Assembly (NCBI GenBank): GCA_037447655.1
Contig: JBBHKE010003409.1
Location: forward strand, 1 to 64,000
Source of the DNA: Zygnema cylindricum
Taxonomy: Eukaryota; Streptophyta; Zygnematophyceae; Zygnematales; Zygnemataceae
Length of the DNA: 64,000 nucleotides
Direction: 5' to 3'
The position numbers and the translations under genes were made by a program. Of the stretch, positions 32,090-43,206 are shown piece after piece. Each line of letters begins with the position of its first letter. The stretch's first letter is position 1. The notes below the pieces were generated by a model that was not told the origin of the DNA, searched no databases, and saw nothing but the letters and a program-made list of their open reading frames with translations.

Positions 32090-33200
32090 CTCCAGCAGAT
32101 CGGGAAACGCTCCTTGTTCGGCTTCACCAGCAATGCGGGCACTTCGGACAGAAACGAACCACCTCGCTAGTAACAGGGTCGTATTGGTGGCATGGGTTGC
32201 GGGCCTAGGTTTATCGTGTGGTGCAAACGTGTCCTTCCTGTGACCGGGTAAAAGCAACTTTTGACAAAAAGGGTGGAACTGAGCTTCACTCCCTCCCCAT
32301 ACGGGGAATGTTTTACAGATGGTCACTAGATCTGCTAGGACCACTTCCCACTAGCCGGAGGGGGAACCGTTTTGTTCTGGTCATGATTGAACACTTCTCT
32401 AAGTGGATTGAATTGGTGGTTCTTCCCCAAAAGGAGTCCAAAGCAATCGCGGACGCATTCTTGCAGAGAGTGTTGTCTCAATTTGGAACACCGACCGAAG
32501 TTCTGACGGATCAAGGGTCCGAGTTTGCCGGAGAATTTTCTAACCTTCTGGAGAAGTGCCTCATTCACCACAGGTTAACCAGCCGAGACCACCCCCAAGC
32601 CGACGGCTTGGCCGAAAGGTGCGTATAGACAGTGAAGCGGTCACTACGGAAATATGCGGTTGAAGAGGATTTGGGGGAGTGGGACACACGGGTGCCTTGG
32701 ATTGCCATGGGGTACAAGTTCAGCGGGCAAGCATCTCTCCACTCCTATAGCCCTTACTTCATTCTCTTCGGCCGACATCCCATCCTACCCGGGGCTGCGT
32801 CGGCTCAGGCGGTTGTTCTTCCGGAGATGGACAACCGGGGTAGTGTAGAGAAACTGATTTCCGACCGGGCTAAGGTATTTCAACGGGAAATACCTCTGGC
32901 CATGGGCAATTTACAAGCTGCTCAGCACAGAGATCAACTCTGGTATTCCCAACGACAGAGCGGCAATTATGTCCCCGGCAACGCCGATTTGTGCCCGGGG
33001 ATTTTGTGTATCGCATGCAACAGAAGAAGGATACTTTGGACATTTCGGCCGGACGGGTGATTCTGAAAGTCGTGGAGGTCTCAAACAAAGGGGTTCTTAC
33101 CTTGGAAGGGAAGGATGGCCGCAAAATTAAAGAAAATCAGATCAATGTGGCCCCTTGCCATCTGCGAGGGTTAGAGGATGAACCCACTTTCCACCTCACT
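32090..33200 (+). pseudogene. Gypsy 1 integrase
   Basis: Zinc-binding HHCC region: LHQQCGHFGQ (about 32124-32153), SYWWHGL, a stop at 32206, then CPSC (about 32230). Catalytic core: WSLDLLGPLP (first Asp), VLTDQGSEFAGEF (second Asp), DGLAERCV (Glu, about 32610); all three residues are present. A stop at 32626 and a frameshift near 32980 follow. The C-terminal part (DFVYRMQQKKDTLDISAGRV) aligns with the fragment at 6108-6554. Integrase follows RNase H, the usual gypsy order. Confidence 0.9.
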
Positions 33201-33202
33201 TC

Positions 33203-33345
33203 TTTGCACACCCTCTTGCCTGTTCCTCTGCCTGCCATGTGTCCTCCATACCCAACCTCCTGTTGGTGTGTGAACGCTGTCACCAGGGGTGGCATGACTG
33301 CTGCCTACCTCTGAATTGGGAGCCCCGCTCTCAACCCGCGGCTAA
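33203..33345 (+). pseudogene. PHD-finger-like Cys/His cluster at end of gypsy 1 pol
   Basis: In the frame beginning at 33185 the pol end reads C-x3-C-x11-C-x2-C-x4-H-x2-C: ACSSACH, then LLLVCERCHQGWHDCCLPL (about 33257-33313). This is the layout of the first six zinc ligands of a PHD finger (CERC, GWH, CCL are characteristic). The expected last pair is degraded: only NLC near 33336 is seen. It is a plausible chromatin-reading tail, analogous to the chromodomain of chromoviruses, but it lies in a different frame from the adjoining integrase end, so an indel must be assumed. Confidence 0.5.
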
Positions 33346-33379
33346 TCTGTGTAATCCTCTTAGTCACGTGGGACTAAGA

Positions 33380-33394
33380 GGGGGGGGGGGGGGG
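33380..33394 (+). repeat. G15 homopolymer / purine tract
   Basis: Fifteen consecutive G, followed by 'aaatctggggggg'. It may be the polypurine tract of gypsy 1 or a sequencing-sensitive run. Confidence 0.7.
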
Positions 33395-33601
33395 AAATCT
33401 GGGGGGGTACAGGGTAATTTTCTTTTCCACTCCATTCCTCCTTACTATCTATGCATAACCCTAGGGGGGCGGTAATGAACAGAAATGGGCATTATCACGG
33501 ATCCGGGGAAACATCAGCATTTGGGGTGGATCGCAGGTTTCCCATGCACACCTCCTTGAACATATTACCTGGACCTCCCGGTTCCCAGGCATGCTCGACA
33601 A
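33392..33601 (+). repeat. 210-base direct repeat, left copy
   Basis: Runs from 'gaaatctgggggggtacagggt' to 'cgctcgaca'-like sequence and is repeated at about 34807-35016, immediately after the 3' LTR. The two copies differ at only a few sites plus a longer G-run in the right copy. Contains no gene. Confidence 0.85.
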
Positions 33602-33602
33602 C

Positions 33603-34804
33603 TGTCAAGCGCGTATGCATCTTCGGCACATTTGCACTTCCTGTAGTTTCGGGGCTTCATTCCACTTTGTACGGACTCTAGCGTACGGAGATGGAAGAGG
33701 ACAATCAGCAGGATCAGATCTTTATATTTTCACCCTGGAACATTGCGCAATTTAGTTCACCTTAATCGGAGGTCAAATTGAGGAGTTAGTCTTGTGCAAA
33801 GTGTCTGCTCCATTATATTGTGTGTTCTATGTAGCTCTAGTAGAGGGATACATTAGAGAACGACACGTAACCTTTGGGATTATCCCTTAGATCTTACTGT
33901 TAGCTGTAAGTATGATGTTAGTTCAAGTATGATGTTAGTTCAGGCCCAACAACCGGGCAAAGCATTTATAACTTTGGGACAAAGTTAGGCGGTTTCACGT
34001 CGAGTCAGAACTTTGTTTCCATTTTCTGTATTATAGAAGGACCTTCGGCCGCCAATCGAGCCGGAACCAGTCCTCTATATTGTAGCCCTGAGTGTAGTAC
34101 AGTCTGTTTTGTCTTATGTTAGGACGATAACAATTACTGGCCGCTGATTGGCTTGTTAAATTGCTTTGACTTTGGAACTTGCAGTAGGGCAAACTCTGGT
34201 TGTATAAAGCACTTGGGGCCGAAGGAGACAGGTTGCTTTTCAGTACTGTCTCCTGAGAAAACCCCTAGAGAATTAAATCAATCTTTCTGTTGGAGAACGG
34301 TTGCATTGTGTCGTTGACTCTATTGCCATCTTTGTTTTGGATTGTCTTTTGTGGAGACCGTAGCACGGGTGGGTAGTTGGCACTATCTCCTCTTTGGGCG
34401 GTTTGGACTTTCGCTGTTTGAAACTAAGAAGAGTCTTGTCGGATCCGTGCGGTGGAACCGAGAGGGGTGAGGGAGACTCATACCTGTCTTCAAGGCCATT
34501 GGGAGAGGTTTTCCTCTACTGAGTTTGGTCATCGTTGCACTCCGGGGTATGTGAATTCGCTTCACCATTATCATTCATTTCTATCTTTAATTCCTTTCTC
34601 TGGGGCAAGGTGATATTGTTTAATCTGAAAAGCCGATATTTGTTATTTCTATATTTCTGCGTGGGAGTTATTTGCACACTCTTGTGGTCATCTTTGAGTT
34701 TGTCCGGAGTTTTTGCGGAAAGGATCGGACGACTCTCATTTCCTTCCTATTCTTTGGAGAGTAGCTGGGAGTGTGGCATTTAGTGGGCTTCTACCGGAGT
34801 AGCA
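33603..34804 (+). repeat. Gypsy 1 3' LTR
   Basis: TGTCAAGCGC to GGAGTAGCA; partner of 16105-17288. TATAAAG lies at 34203-34209. It carries a private 16-base tandem duplication at about 33911-33942. It is bracketed by a 210-base direct repeat, which an ordinary 3' LTR would not be. Confidence 0.8.
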
Positions 34805-34806
34805 GG

Positions 34807-35016
34807 GTGAAATCTGGGGGGGTACAGGGTACTTTTCTTTTCCACTCCATTCCTCCTTACTATCTATGCATATCCCTGGGGGGGGGGGGTAATGAACAGA
34901 AATGGGCATTATCACGGATCCGGGGAAACATCAACATTTGGGGTGGATCGCAGGTTTCCCATGCACACCTCCTTGGACATATTACCTGGACCTCCCGGTT
35001 CCCAGTCACGCTCGAC
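34807..35016 (+). repeat. 210-base direct repeat, right copy
   Basis: Second copy of 33392-33601. It ends at the same base where the left copy meets the LTR, and directly joins the middle of a copia A pol at 35017. Confidence 0.85.
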
Positions 35017-36853
35017 ATGACTTTGAGCTTCCTCACTATCCAAGTTTTTGGGAAGATGATGATCTTGCAGGTTCAAATCAAATCGAGGAGGATTAAGCCG
35101 TGGAACCCTTAGTGCCAACTCCAACCAAAGCGGAAGACGTGGCGGAAATAGACCCGGAATCGAGGGATATGGGAGAAGTTGAAACTGTTCGAAAGAATCC
35201 ACGAAAGCCATCCATTCCGGCATCAGAGTTTGAGGGTGGAAGAAGAAGCAACAAAAGACTGCAAGAGAAACAAGTTAACAATAAGGTAATCAAACCATCT
35301 CACCTCGATGAACCTCAAACTTATATGGAGGCAATGAACTGTCTTAAGAGGAACCGGTGGAATAAATTCTTATGGCAGCCGATACGTGGGAATTGGTGGA
35401 CTGTCCCCCTGATAGGAAGCCAATCGGGTGTAAGTGGGTGTTTAAATTGAAACTCAACCCGGAAAATACCATTGATCCCTACAAGGCTTGATTAGTGGCG
35501 AAAGGTTGCGAGGAAAAGGGAATTGACTAGGAGGAGACATTTGCCCCAGTCGTTAGGTTCCCCTCCGTCCGGATACTTCTCAACTTGGCAGCAGCAAAAG
35601 TCAAGGAAGTACATCAAATGGACATCATGACGGCCTTCCTACACGGAGAGTTAGAAGAGGAGATCTTTATGCAACTGCTCGAAGGATTTATGGATCAAGG
35701 GGAGGAGAGCAAGGTTTGCCAATCGATCAAATCTTTGTATTGGCTAAAACAAGCGCCTTGACAATGGAATAACAAGCTCGATGAATTTCTTACTGGTTTG
35801 GGATACATTCGGATCAGCTCAAATCACTCCATTAACCTGTTTGAAGACGAGAAAGGAAATATATTCATTGCAATTTATATTGATGATTTACTTGTTTTAA
35901 GTAAATCTATGGATAAAATTAATTAGTTCAAAACAGACCTAAAAGGTAGATTCGAGATGAAGGATATGGGTGAAGGTACATTTTAGGAATTCAGGTAGAG
36001 AGAGACAGAGATAGAAAGATAATAAGATTAACTCAGAAGGAGGCCATTGGAGACATGTTAAAAAGATTCCAAATGGAAAAGGCTAATAGTTGTACCACTC
36101 CAATGGAACTAAACAAAGGATGTGAGGGGAGTGTGGAAGAGGGAGTCATAATATTGGATGATGAGTTAGGCCTTGAAGAGAAAAGACTTATGCAAACGAT
36201 TTCTTATAAGAAAGTAGTGGGCAGCCTAATATATTTTATGAATTGTACCCGACTAATCGTAGATGCAGTTGTAGGAGTACTAAGTAGGAGTCTCAATGCT
36301 CCCACTAAGAAAGATTGGGAGGCAGCTAAGAGAGTCATTAGATATCTCATAAGGACTAGAGTTATATGGATGCATTTGGGTGGGAACAATACTGACATCA
36401 CCACTTGGAGGGATGCCAGCTATGGGGATGCTCATATGAGGAGATGGGCTTCTGGGTATGTATTGTATGTGAGTGATGGAGCTTGTTGCTAGAGCAACAA
36501 GCAGCAAAAGGTCATTGCTCAATCCACCATGGAGGCTGAGTACATGGCCTCTTGCTCTGGTGTAAAATATTTAATGTGGGTCAAGTCTTTCCTTGGTGAG
36601 CTTGGTCATCTTAAGAGTGGTGTCCAAAAAGTGTTTTTTGATAATTAGGCAGCCATTGCCATTTTTGCCAATCCTAAACACCACTTTAAAGCCAAACATA
36701 TGGCTATTAGACTTAGCTTCGTTAGGGAGAAGGTAGAAGACAAAATTATCAGTTTAGAGTATAGACCAAATAGTGAAATGGTAGCAGATATGATGACCTA
36801 CCCAGCTAATTTTTTGTAGAGGGAGAATGTGGTCTTGAAGGTCGAATAAGAAG
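35017..36853 (+). pseudogene. Copia A3 pol, 5'-truncated
   Basis: Starts abruptly in the linker after the integrase (DFELPHYPSFWEDDDLAGSNQ), then the RT region with many stops (VHQMDIMTAFLHGELEEEIF, IYIDDLLVLSKS at about 35874-35910) and RNase H (GSLIYFMNCTR, DASYGDAHMRRWASGYVLYV, CC-stop-SNKQQKV). It ends just before an LTR at 36854. Gag, protease and integrase core are missing. The left junction is with the gypsy 1 flanking repeat. Non-functional. Confidence 0.85.
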
Positions 36854-36926
36854 TGTAAAGAACTAAAGGTTTTCATATTTTATAGGTTTTCTTGATAATT
36901 AATAGTTAATTCTTTATTTTAATAGA

Positions 36927-36960
36927 TAGAGAGAAGAAGAGAGAGAAAGAGAGAGAGAGA
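36927..36960 (+). repeat. GA-rich simple repeat
   Basis: Run of 'gaga' with few interruptions inside the LTR. Confidence 0.8.
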
Positions 36961-37009
36961 GTACAACGCCTTATCAGGAAGTAGAGGGTATTTTATCAAA
37001 ATAATGCCC

Positions 37010-37080
37010 TTGAACGAATTTGAACCAGATACCTACGGCCTACATATAGCCAGACTCCTTAACCATTAAGTCGTCAACGA
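37010..37080 (-). other. tRNA-like module in LTR
   Basis: On the minus strand: A-box-like CTTAATGGTTAAGG, then about 35 bases later the B-box-like GGTTCAAATTC (37016-37026), matching the tRNA consensus GGTTCGAATCC at 9 of 11. Spacing is as in a tRNA gene. Antisense to the LTR. No convincing acceptor stem, so it is probably not a working tRNA. Confidence 0.5.
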
Positions 37081-37822
37081 AACGATACTCTTTAAGTTTG
37101 ATCCGTACTTGATTTCTGACACGTTGGCTAAAATCTTACCAAATTGACGAAGAGGCGCATATGAAACAATTCATGCACGAACGTGAATCCAAGCCGTATA
37201 AATTAATTTGATCGGATGGCCGTCGTGCAACCGCCACTCTGAATGAGATTTTGGCGGCCTTTTGAGATAACTTCACGCGATGCCACGTGGCGCTACAAAA
37301 ATTGCATGCCGAGGAAGATAGGAGGAACCATGGCTCCCAATTTGTTAGGTGTCACCTTGAAGACCATGTAGTACAATGGTTGTATAATAAGTACATCGGC
37401 CACTATACTTTCTTGTACTATGTAGTGTTCCTATTGGAATAGGGTTTAGTAGTAGGTATACGTGAGTAGGCAGACCAAGACTTAGGAAAATTTAGGTATC
37501 TCTCGTTAAGAGAGCTTGTAAATTTAAAGGTCATATTTGACCTGCCATAACTTACTGCTCAAGGGAGCAAATTAAGAGATTAATTTTTATATAGACTCAC
37601 GGGAGTCTTGTCTTCACAAGGGTGAAGAGCTTTAGCAAATTAAGAGATTATTTTTGCTATAGACTCACGGGAGTCTTGTCTTCACAATAGTGAAGGCGGT
37701 TAGAGTTTTTTGTCTGCCAGGGTGGTTGTTATTCTTGTCGAAACACAAAGGGGTCAAGGTTATCCTAGGGGCTTCGTGTGAGCTCCCCATTCTGAGGACC
37801 TATGGAGGTCTCCGAATTGCAA

Positions 37823-38857
37823 TGCGTACACAATGTTTTGTACTCGATTCTAATGCTATCTCGATTAATGTGGAGGCTCGAATGGATTTGCGAATTGGGG
37901 GAGTAATGGTACTAATTGTATTAGAACGTACGATATTGGACTTCAAGTGACGCAAAGAAACATAGGTGAAAGTACGGTTTGCGTAAAGGGAAATGGAAGG
38001 CGGATCGCGAAGCGATCCGACGTTAAATAATCAACGAGGTTGGAATTGTACGTCGCACGTACGAAACGTAATGCGACGTGCGACATTTGATACATTCATT
38101 ACGCCGACGGAGCTATGGACGGCGACGTCGTCATTTTGGTGATTTTGGTGAGGGACGCGAAATCGCGTCCATCACATGATACATATTTTGGACGTCCCAG
38201 ATTCGTTTGACGAAATTCGTAAGGTTTGTAAATATTTACAACAATGTTTGTCCTATGTGTATTAATTATTAGTGTAGATCTATTCATTCTGACATATCAC
38301 GAAGTATTCAGGTATACTCAAATTAATAGAGGTAGTTGATAGATTTCGTACGGCTGAAATGCCTCCGTACAGTCAGTAGTGAGCTCTAGTGTAAACTTGT
38401 AGGACTTAGTTTTTTTTGGATTTAGGGAACTTATTGGACAAAAAACTGTTTTTGCTCTTTATGGGTAATTTTCAACTGAGGATTGCTCTCACGTGTATTG
38501 GCAAAATTATGTGTGTTCCTATTTTTAGCAATATTGTGGCAAATTTGCAAACCTATTGTGTGTCTTTTTGCTTGGGACTTCATTGTGAAGTTGGTCAGAT
38601 TTATCAAAGTTCTCGCAGACTGCTTTTCTGCAACTTTTACTGGGTGGTTTGATAAGCCTATTTGGTTTTTTTATTTGATATTTTGTGGGAATACTAAGTG
38701 GCCTAAAAACTGTGTGTTCCAAAAGTTTCAGCCTGTTTTGGTAATTCTGTAGAATTCTGAGTGGACTCAAAGTAGGCTATTTTTGGGGTAGACTGTGGTT
38801 CTTCCGAGGGTTAATCCATGGCTGAAAATGGCTATGGACGACAAATCGTACTATAGT
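37823..38857 (+). repeat. Solo LTR, copia B type
   Basis: Matches 56336-57650: 'ggaggctcgaatggatttg...ttgggggag', the hairpin 'cggatcgcgaagcgatccg' (37991-38010), 'gcctccgtac', and the end 'gaaaatggctatggacgaca'. The ends are worn and no target-site duplication is clear. Confidence 0.7.
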
Positions 38858-38936
38858 AGATAGGGGTTGTGAGAGAGTAGGACTTAGCATTTTTGTGAAG
38901 ACAGTCACCTCTCTCTTTGAGAGTTTTGTAGAAATT
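38858..38936 (+). repeat. Copia A LTR fragment
   Basis: A short piece matching the middle of copia A LTRs (ttgtgagagag, aggactta, acctctctctttgagag), cut by the next LTR start. Confidence 0.6.
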
Positions 38937-39459
38937 AATGGTACATTAAAAGTATTTTCTAGGTCTAAATAGAAATATAGAAAGAAGCCGAGGCACTCTA
39001 CCTCTAACTTCTCTCTCCAACTCTCTAACTTGTCGCAATCACTGAGAAATTGGAGAGGGAGCTAGAGCCATGTCTACCTAGGCTATCGAGAGGTTTACGG
39101 GAAATATATATTAGTTAGGGGTTTATTTAATAAAAGGTATGTGCCGGCCACAGGATTTGATCCTGGAACCTACTAGACGGCAGACAGCCGGTAGCTGGTA
39201 GCCTTAGCCGTTAAGTCTTTAACTAATGTTACGTACTATATGGTTTGATATTTAATTAAACATTATCAGGTAGGATAATTCATTTAACTGTAACTGTTTA
39301 CGGAATACATAGATCCAGTAATATAACAGTACGGATTACGGTACGGATAAGAAACCAATACCAGGCATTTATTTCTTTACTGAAACGAATACCGCGCATA
39401 TATTTATTACGGCTACGATTAAATGTGAATTTAATCGGACGGCCAGAATTAACGCAGAG
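38937..39459 (+). repeat. Copia A LTR start, cut by assembly gap
   Basis: Begins TGTAGAAATTAATGG and follows the copia A LTR order, including an antisense tRNA-like module (about 39145-39220). It stops at the N run; probably the 5' LTR of copia A4. Confidence 0.75.
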
Positions 39460-39469
39460 NNNNNNNNNN
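39460..39469. other. Assembly gap (10 N)
   Basis: Ten unknown bases. The true gap size is unknown and the sequence on the two sides may not be adjacent. Confidence 1.
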
Positions 39470-39716
39470 TTAAATAAAAGTTTTTTATGTGAGATCTCAT
39501 GGCTCTGGTTAGCAGTCGCTAACAGTAGTATTTGGAGAATGGTGGCCCACTCCCGTGAAACCGGCCAGGGGTTTATAGTCACACATGGTTCAGATTGTGA
39601 AAAAGAGAAAATATTCACCGAAGGAAACCCTTCCCATTGGACACACGGAATTGAACTCGTTGGTCTCGGTACTCTAGAGTGTATTTTTTGAAAATAAATT
39701 AGAGGCCCCACAGGTT
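39470..39716. other. Unassigned sequence after gap
   Basis: About 250 bases unlike the neighbouring LTR or pol. No supported gene, RNA or repeat was recognised. Confidence 0.4.
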
Positions 39717-42194
39717 TTTAAAGAATAAGGCATGGAGTGAGAAACTTTATGAAACCTCTATCAAGAGAGTAAGGAGTGATAATGGGGGAGAGTATAGCTC
39801 CAATCAATTCTAGGATTTACTGAGAGAAGATGAAGTGCAACTTCAAAAGACAATTCCTGAAAAACCTGAGCAAAATGGTGTAGCCGAGAGGTTAAATAGA
39901 ACACTAAGTGATAGTGCCAGAAGTATGTTATCAGATAAGAAGATAGGAAAGAGATTTTGGCCTAAGCTATGAACTCTGCAAATTATCTCAAGAAAAGAGT
40001 TCTTACTTCAGCAATAAAAGGCCAAACACCATATGAGAGATGGACCGGCCGAAAGCCAGATGTTTCACACTTAAAGGTTTTCGGTAGTCAAGTGTTCAGC
40101 CTAGACACAGAGCAGTCAAATTGGAAGTTACATCTAAAAGGAAAACCAGGATATATGTTAGGATATGATGAACATGTAAAGGGATATAGAGTCTATGATC
40201 TCAAAAGAGAAGATATAATCCTAGTGAATCATCTAGTGGTCATGGATGAAGGGAAATCTATAGATCCTTTTAAGCATACAAAGACAGTCAAAATCAGATT
40301 TGAGTCAGAAAATTCTGATGACTTTGAGCTTCCTAACTTTCCAGGTTTTTTGATAAGATGAAGATCTTTCATATACAAATCAGATTGAAGAGGACTCAAC
40401 CGTGTAACCCCTTGTAAAAATTCCAACCGAACGAAAGACTTGAATGAAACATACCTGAAATCGAGGGAAAGGGGAGAAGTCAAAATTATTCGAAAGAATC
40501 TACGAGAACCATCTATTCCGGCAACACAGTTTGAAGGAGGAAGAAGAATCAGCAAAAGACTGCAAGAGAGACATGTTAACAACAAGGTAACTAAACTGTC
40601 TCAGCCCGATGAACCTCAAACATATAATGAGGCAATAAACTGTCCTAAAAGGAACCGGTGAAAGACAACCATTAATGAGGAGATGGCTTCAATTATGGCG
40701 GCTGATAAATGAGAATTAGTGGACTGTCATCATGACAATAAGCAAATCAAGTGTAAGTGGGTATTTGAATTGACACTCAATCCAGATAACACCATTGAGA
40801 GCTACAAGGCTCGATTATTGGCGAAAAGATTTACCTAGAAAGATGGAGTTGACTACGAGGAGACATTTTCCCCTGTCGTCGAATTTCCCTCCGTTCGGAT
40901 ACTTCTCAGTATGGCTGCAACAGAAGACATCGAAGTTCATCATATGGACATCAAGACGGCCTTCCTACATGGAGAGTCAGAAAAGGGGATTTTTATGCAA
41001 CTACCCGAAGGATTTGTGGAACAAAGAGAGGAGAGCAAGGTATGACGATTGATCAAATCTTTGTATGGGCTGAAACTGGCGCCCTCACAATAGTAAGAAA
41101 CTCGATGAGGTTCTAACAGGTTTAGGATATATTCGGATAATCTCAGATCACTCAATTTATTTGTTTGAAGGTGCGGAAGGAATTATATTTGTTGCAATTT
41201 ATGTTGATGATATGATTCTTTTAAGTAAATTTATGGGTAAAATAAATAAGTTGAAAAATGATCTTAAAGGAAGATTTGGGATGAAAGATATGGGAGAAGA
41301 AAGGTATATTTTGGGTATTCAAGTAAAGAGCGACAGAGAAAGAAAGATAATAAGATTAACTGTGAAGGAGGCCATTGGAAACATGTTAGAAAGATTCCAA
41401 ATGGACAAGGCTAATAGTTATACCACTCCTATTGAACTAAAGAAATGAAATGAGGGGAGTGTGGAAGAGAGAATTATAATCTTGGATGATGAGTTAGGCC
41501 CAGAAGAGAAAATATTTATGGAGACAATCCTTTATAGACAAGTAGTGGGCAGCCTAATATATTTTATGATTGTACCCGGCCAAACATAGCCGCAGCTATA
41601 GGAGTACTAAGTAGGAGTATGAATGCTCCAACTAAGAAGGATTAGAAGGCATTTAAGAGGGTCCTTAGATACCTTATATGTACTAGAGATCTATGGTTGC
41701 ATTTGGGTGGGAAAAATACAAACATCACCACTTGGAGTGATGCTAGCTATAGAGATGCTCCTTTGAGGAGATGCACGTCTGGGTATGTATTGTATGTGGG
41801 TGATAGGACTTGCTTTTCGAGCAGCAAGTAGAAAAAGGTCGTTCCTCAATCCACCATAGAGGCTGAGTACATGGCCTCTTGCTCTGCTGTAAAGGAATTA
41901 ATGTGGGTCAAGTCCTTCCTTGGTGAGCTTGGTCATTTTGAGAGTGGTGTCCCAAAAGTGTTTTGTGATAATTAGGCAGCCATTGCCAATTCTGCAAATC
42001 CTAAACACGACTTTAAAGCGAAACATATAGACATACATACTAAGCTTTGTTAGGGAGAAAGTAGAAAACAAGATAATCAGTTTAGAGTATGAACGAGATA
42101 GTGAGATGGTAGCACATATGATGACCAAACGTGTGCCCTCCCCTGAACTGATTTTATGCTAGGAGAAGTGTGGTCTTAAATTTAGAAGTGACTA
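39717..42194 (+). pseudogene. Copia A4 pol, 5'-truncated
   Basis: Starts within the integrase core: a frame-broken RSDNGGEYSSNQF, then EQNGVAERLNRTLSDSARSML, open part 39969-40361 (PYERWTGRKPDVSHLKVFGS, GYDEHVKGYRVYD), linker, RT pieces (QKTSKFIIWTSRRPSYMES in a shifted frame, and IYVDDMILLSKF at about 41197-41232 with the catalytic YVDD intact) and RNase H remnants to the polypurine tract. Stops every few hundred bases. Gag and protease absent. Confidence 0.85.
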
Positions 42195-42208
42195 GAAAAT
42201 AAGGGGAG
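42195..42208 (+). promoter_or_regulatory. Polypurine tract of copia A4
   Basis: 'aaaataaggggag' directly before the LTR start TGTACGAATTAATGG. Confidence 0.8.
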
Positions 42209-43206
42209 TGTACGAATTAATGGTTCTTGTTAGTATTTTCCAGGTCTTAATCTGTAAAAATAAATGCAGAAAATAAGCAGAGGCAGACTGCCTCTAACTC
42301 CTCTCTTCAACTCCCACACTTGTCACAATCACTGAAAGTTAGAGAGGGAGCTAGAGCCATGGCTGCCTATGCTATCTAAAGAGAGACATGTAGTAGTTTG
42401 GTAGTTTTACCAAAAGGTAACCAGACGAACCCCAGATTTGATCTTGGAACCAACCGCCTGTCAAGTTAGCTAGCAGCCGTTAGTCTTATCCTATAAGTCT
42501 AGGACGAATGTTGGAGTATATAGGGTTTGACAAATATATAAATAATTACACGTAGACAAATTCTTTTAACAGGAAATAGTAAAGTGGTGTATAGATACAG
42601 TTTTATATAGAACGGAGTACACTATGGTGACGAAACTGATACCACGCATTTGTTTCAACAACGAAACAAATAGCGCGCATCTAATTTTGAGGCCTACAAT
42701 TGAAAGCCAATATGATCTATCGGCCTCGATAGATGACGAGATCGGGGAATACGTTTTTGGCGGTTTTTTGTCATTTCCACATCAATTGACACGTGGCATA
42801 ACCACATTGGCTCGCAACGTCTCTGAGGATTATAAGAATGAATCCGGATATGGCATGTGTCGTCTTTTGGGCATGTCGTACTATAGATGTACACAGAGTA
42901 CACCAACACTTGTACCTTTATATACAACAAAGTAATGCGATTGGTGCCGTACATTGGTAGTAAGGGATTAGAGAGGAAGATAGGACTTAGAAAAATTAAG
43001 AAGGTAGCCGCCTATCTCCGAGAGATCTCGTGTAAAAAATGTCATCTTTGACCATTTAAAACTTACTGCTTAGGGGAGCAAATTCATAGATTCTTTTAGC
43101 TATCGACTCAACGGAGTCTTGCCTTCACAAATATGGAGGTGGTCCGAGTTTTTGTGTGCTAGGGTGGTAGTCATTCTTGTTGGAACACAATGGGGTCAGG
43201 GTTATC
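42209..43206 (+). repeat. Copia A4 3' LTR, end missing
   Basis: Starts TGTACGAATTAATGG and follows the family order, with an antisense tRNA-like module (42431-42505), a G-box (42790-42795) and 'gggtcagggttatc' at the break. The last part of the LTR is replaced by an inverted LTR fragment from 43207. Confidence 0.8.

Larger units (their letters stand above)
36854..37822 (+). repeat. LTR of copia A3 (3' LTR)
   Basis: Starts TGTAAAGAAC after the pol end and runs through a GA-rich run (36927-36960), an antisense tRNA-like module (37010-37080), a G-box (37284-37289), and the 'tgacctgccataactta' block, to 'gaggacctatggaggtctc' at the end. It resembles the LTR at 63084-64000 closely around 37320-37400. 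The right end is approximate. Confidence 0.7.

Noticed and set aside
30180-33200. An integrated pararetrovirus (caulimovirid) rather than a gypsy element
   Set aside because: A DDE integrase with an HHCC region follows RNase H and the unit has LTRs; no movement-protein gene is seen.
37010-37080. A functional tRNA gene in the LTR
   Set aside because: A-box and B-box-like blocks are present, but no acceptor stem or clean anticodon stem could be drawn; reported only as a tRNA-like module.
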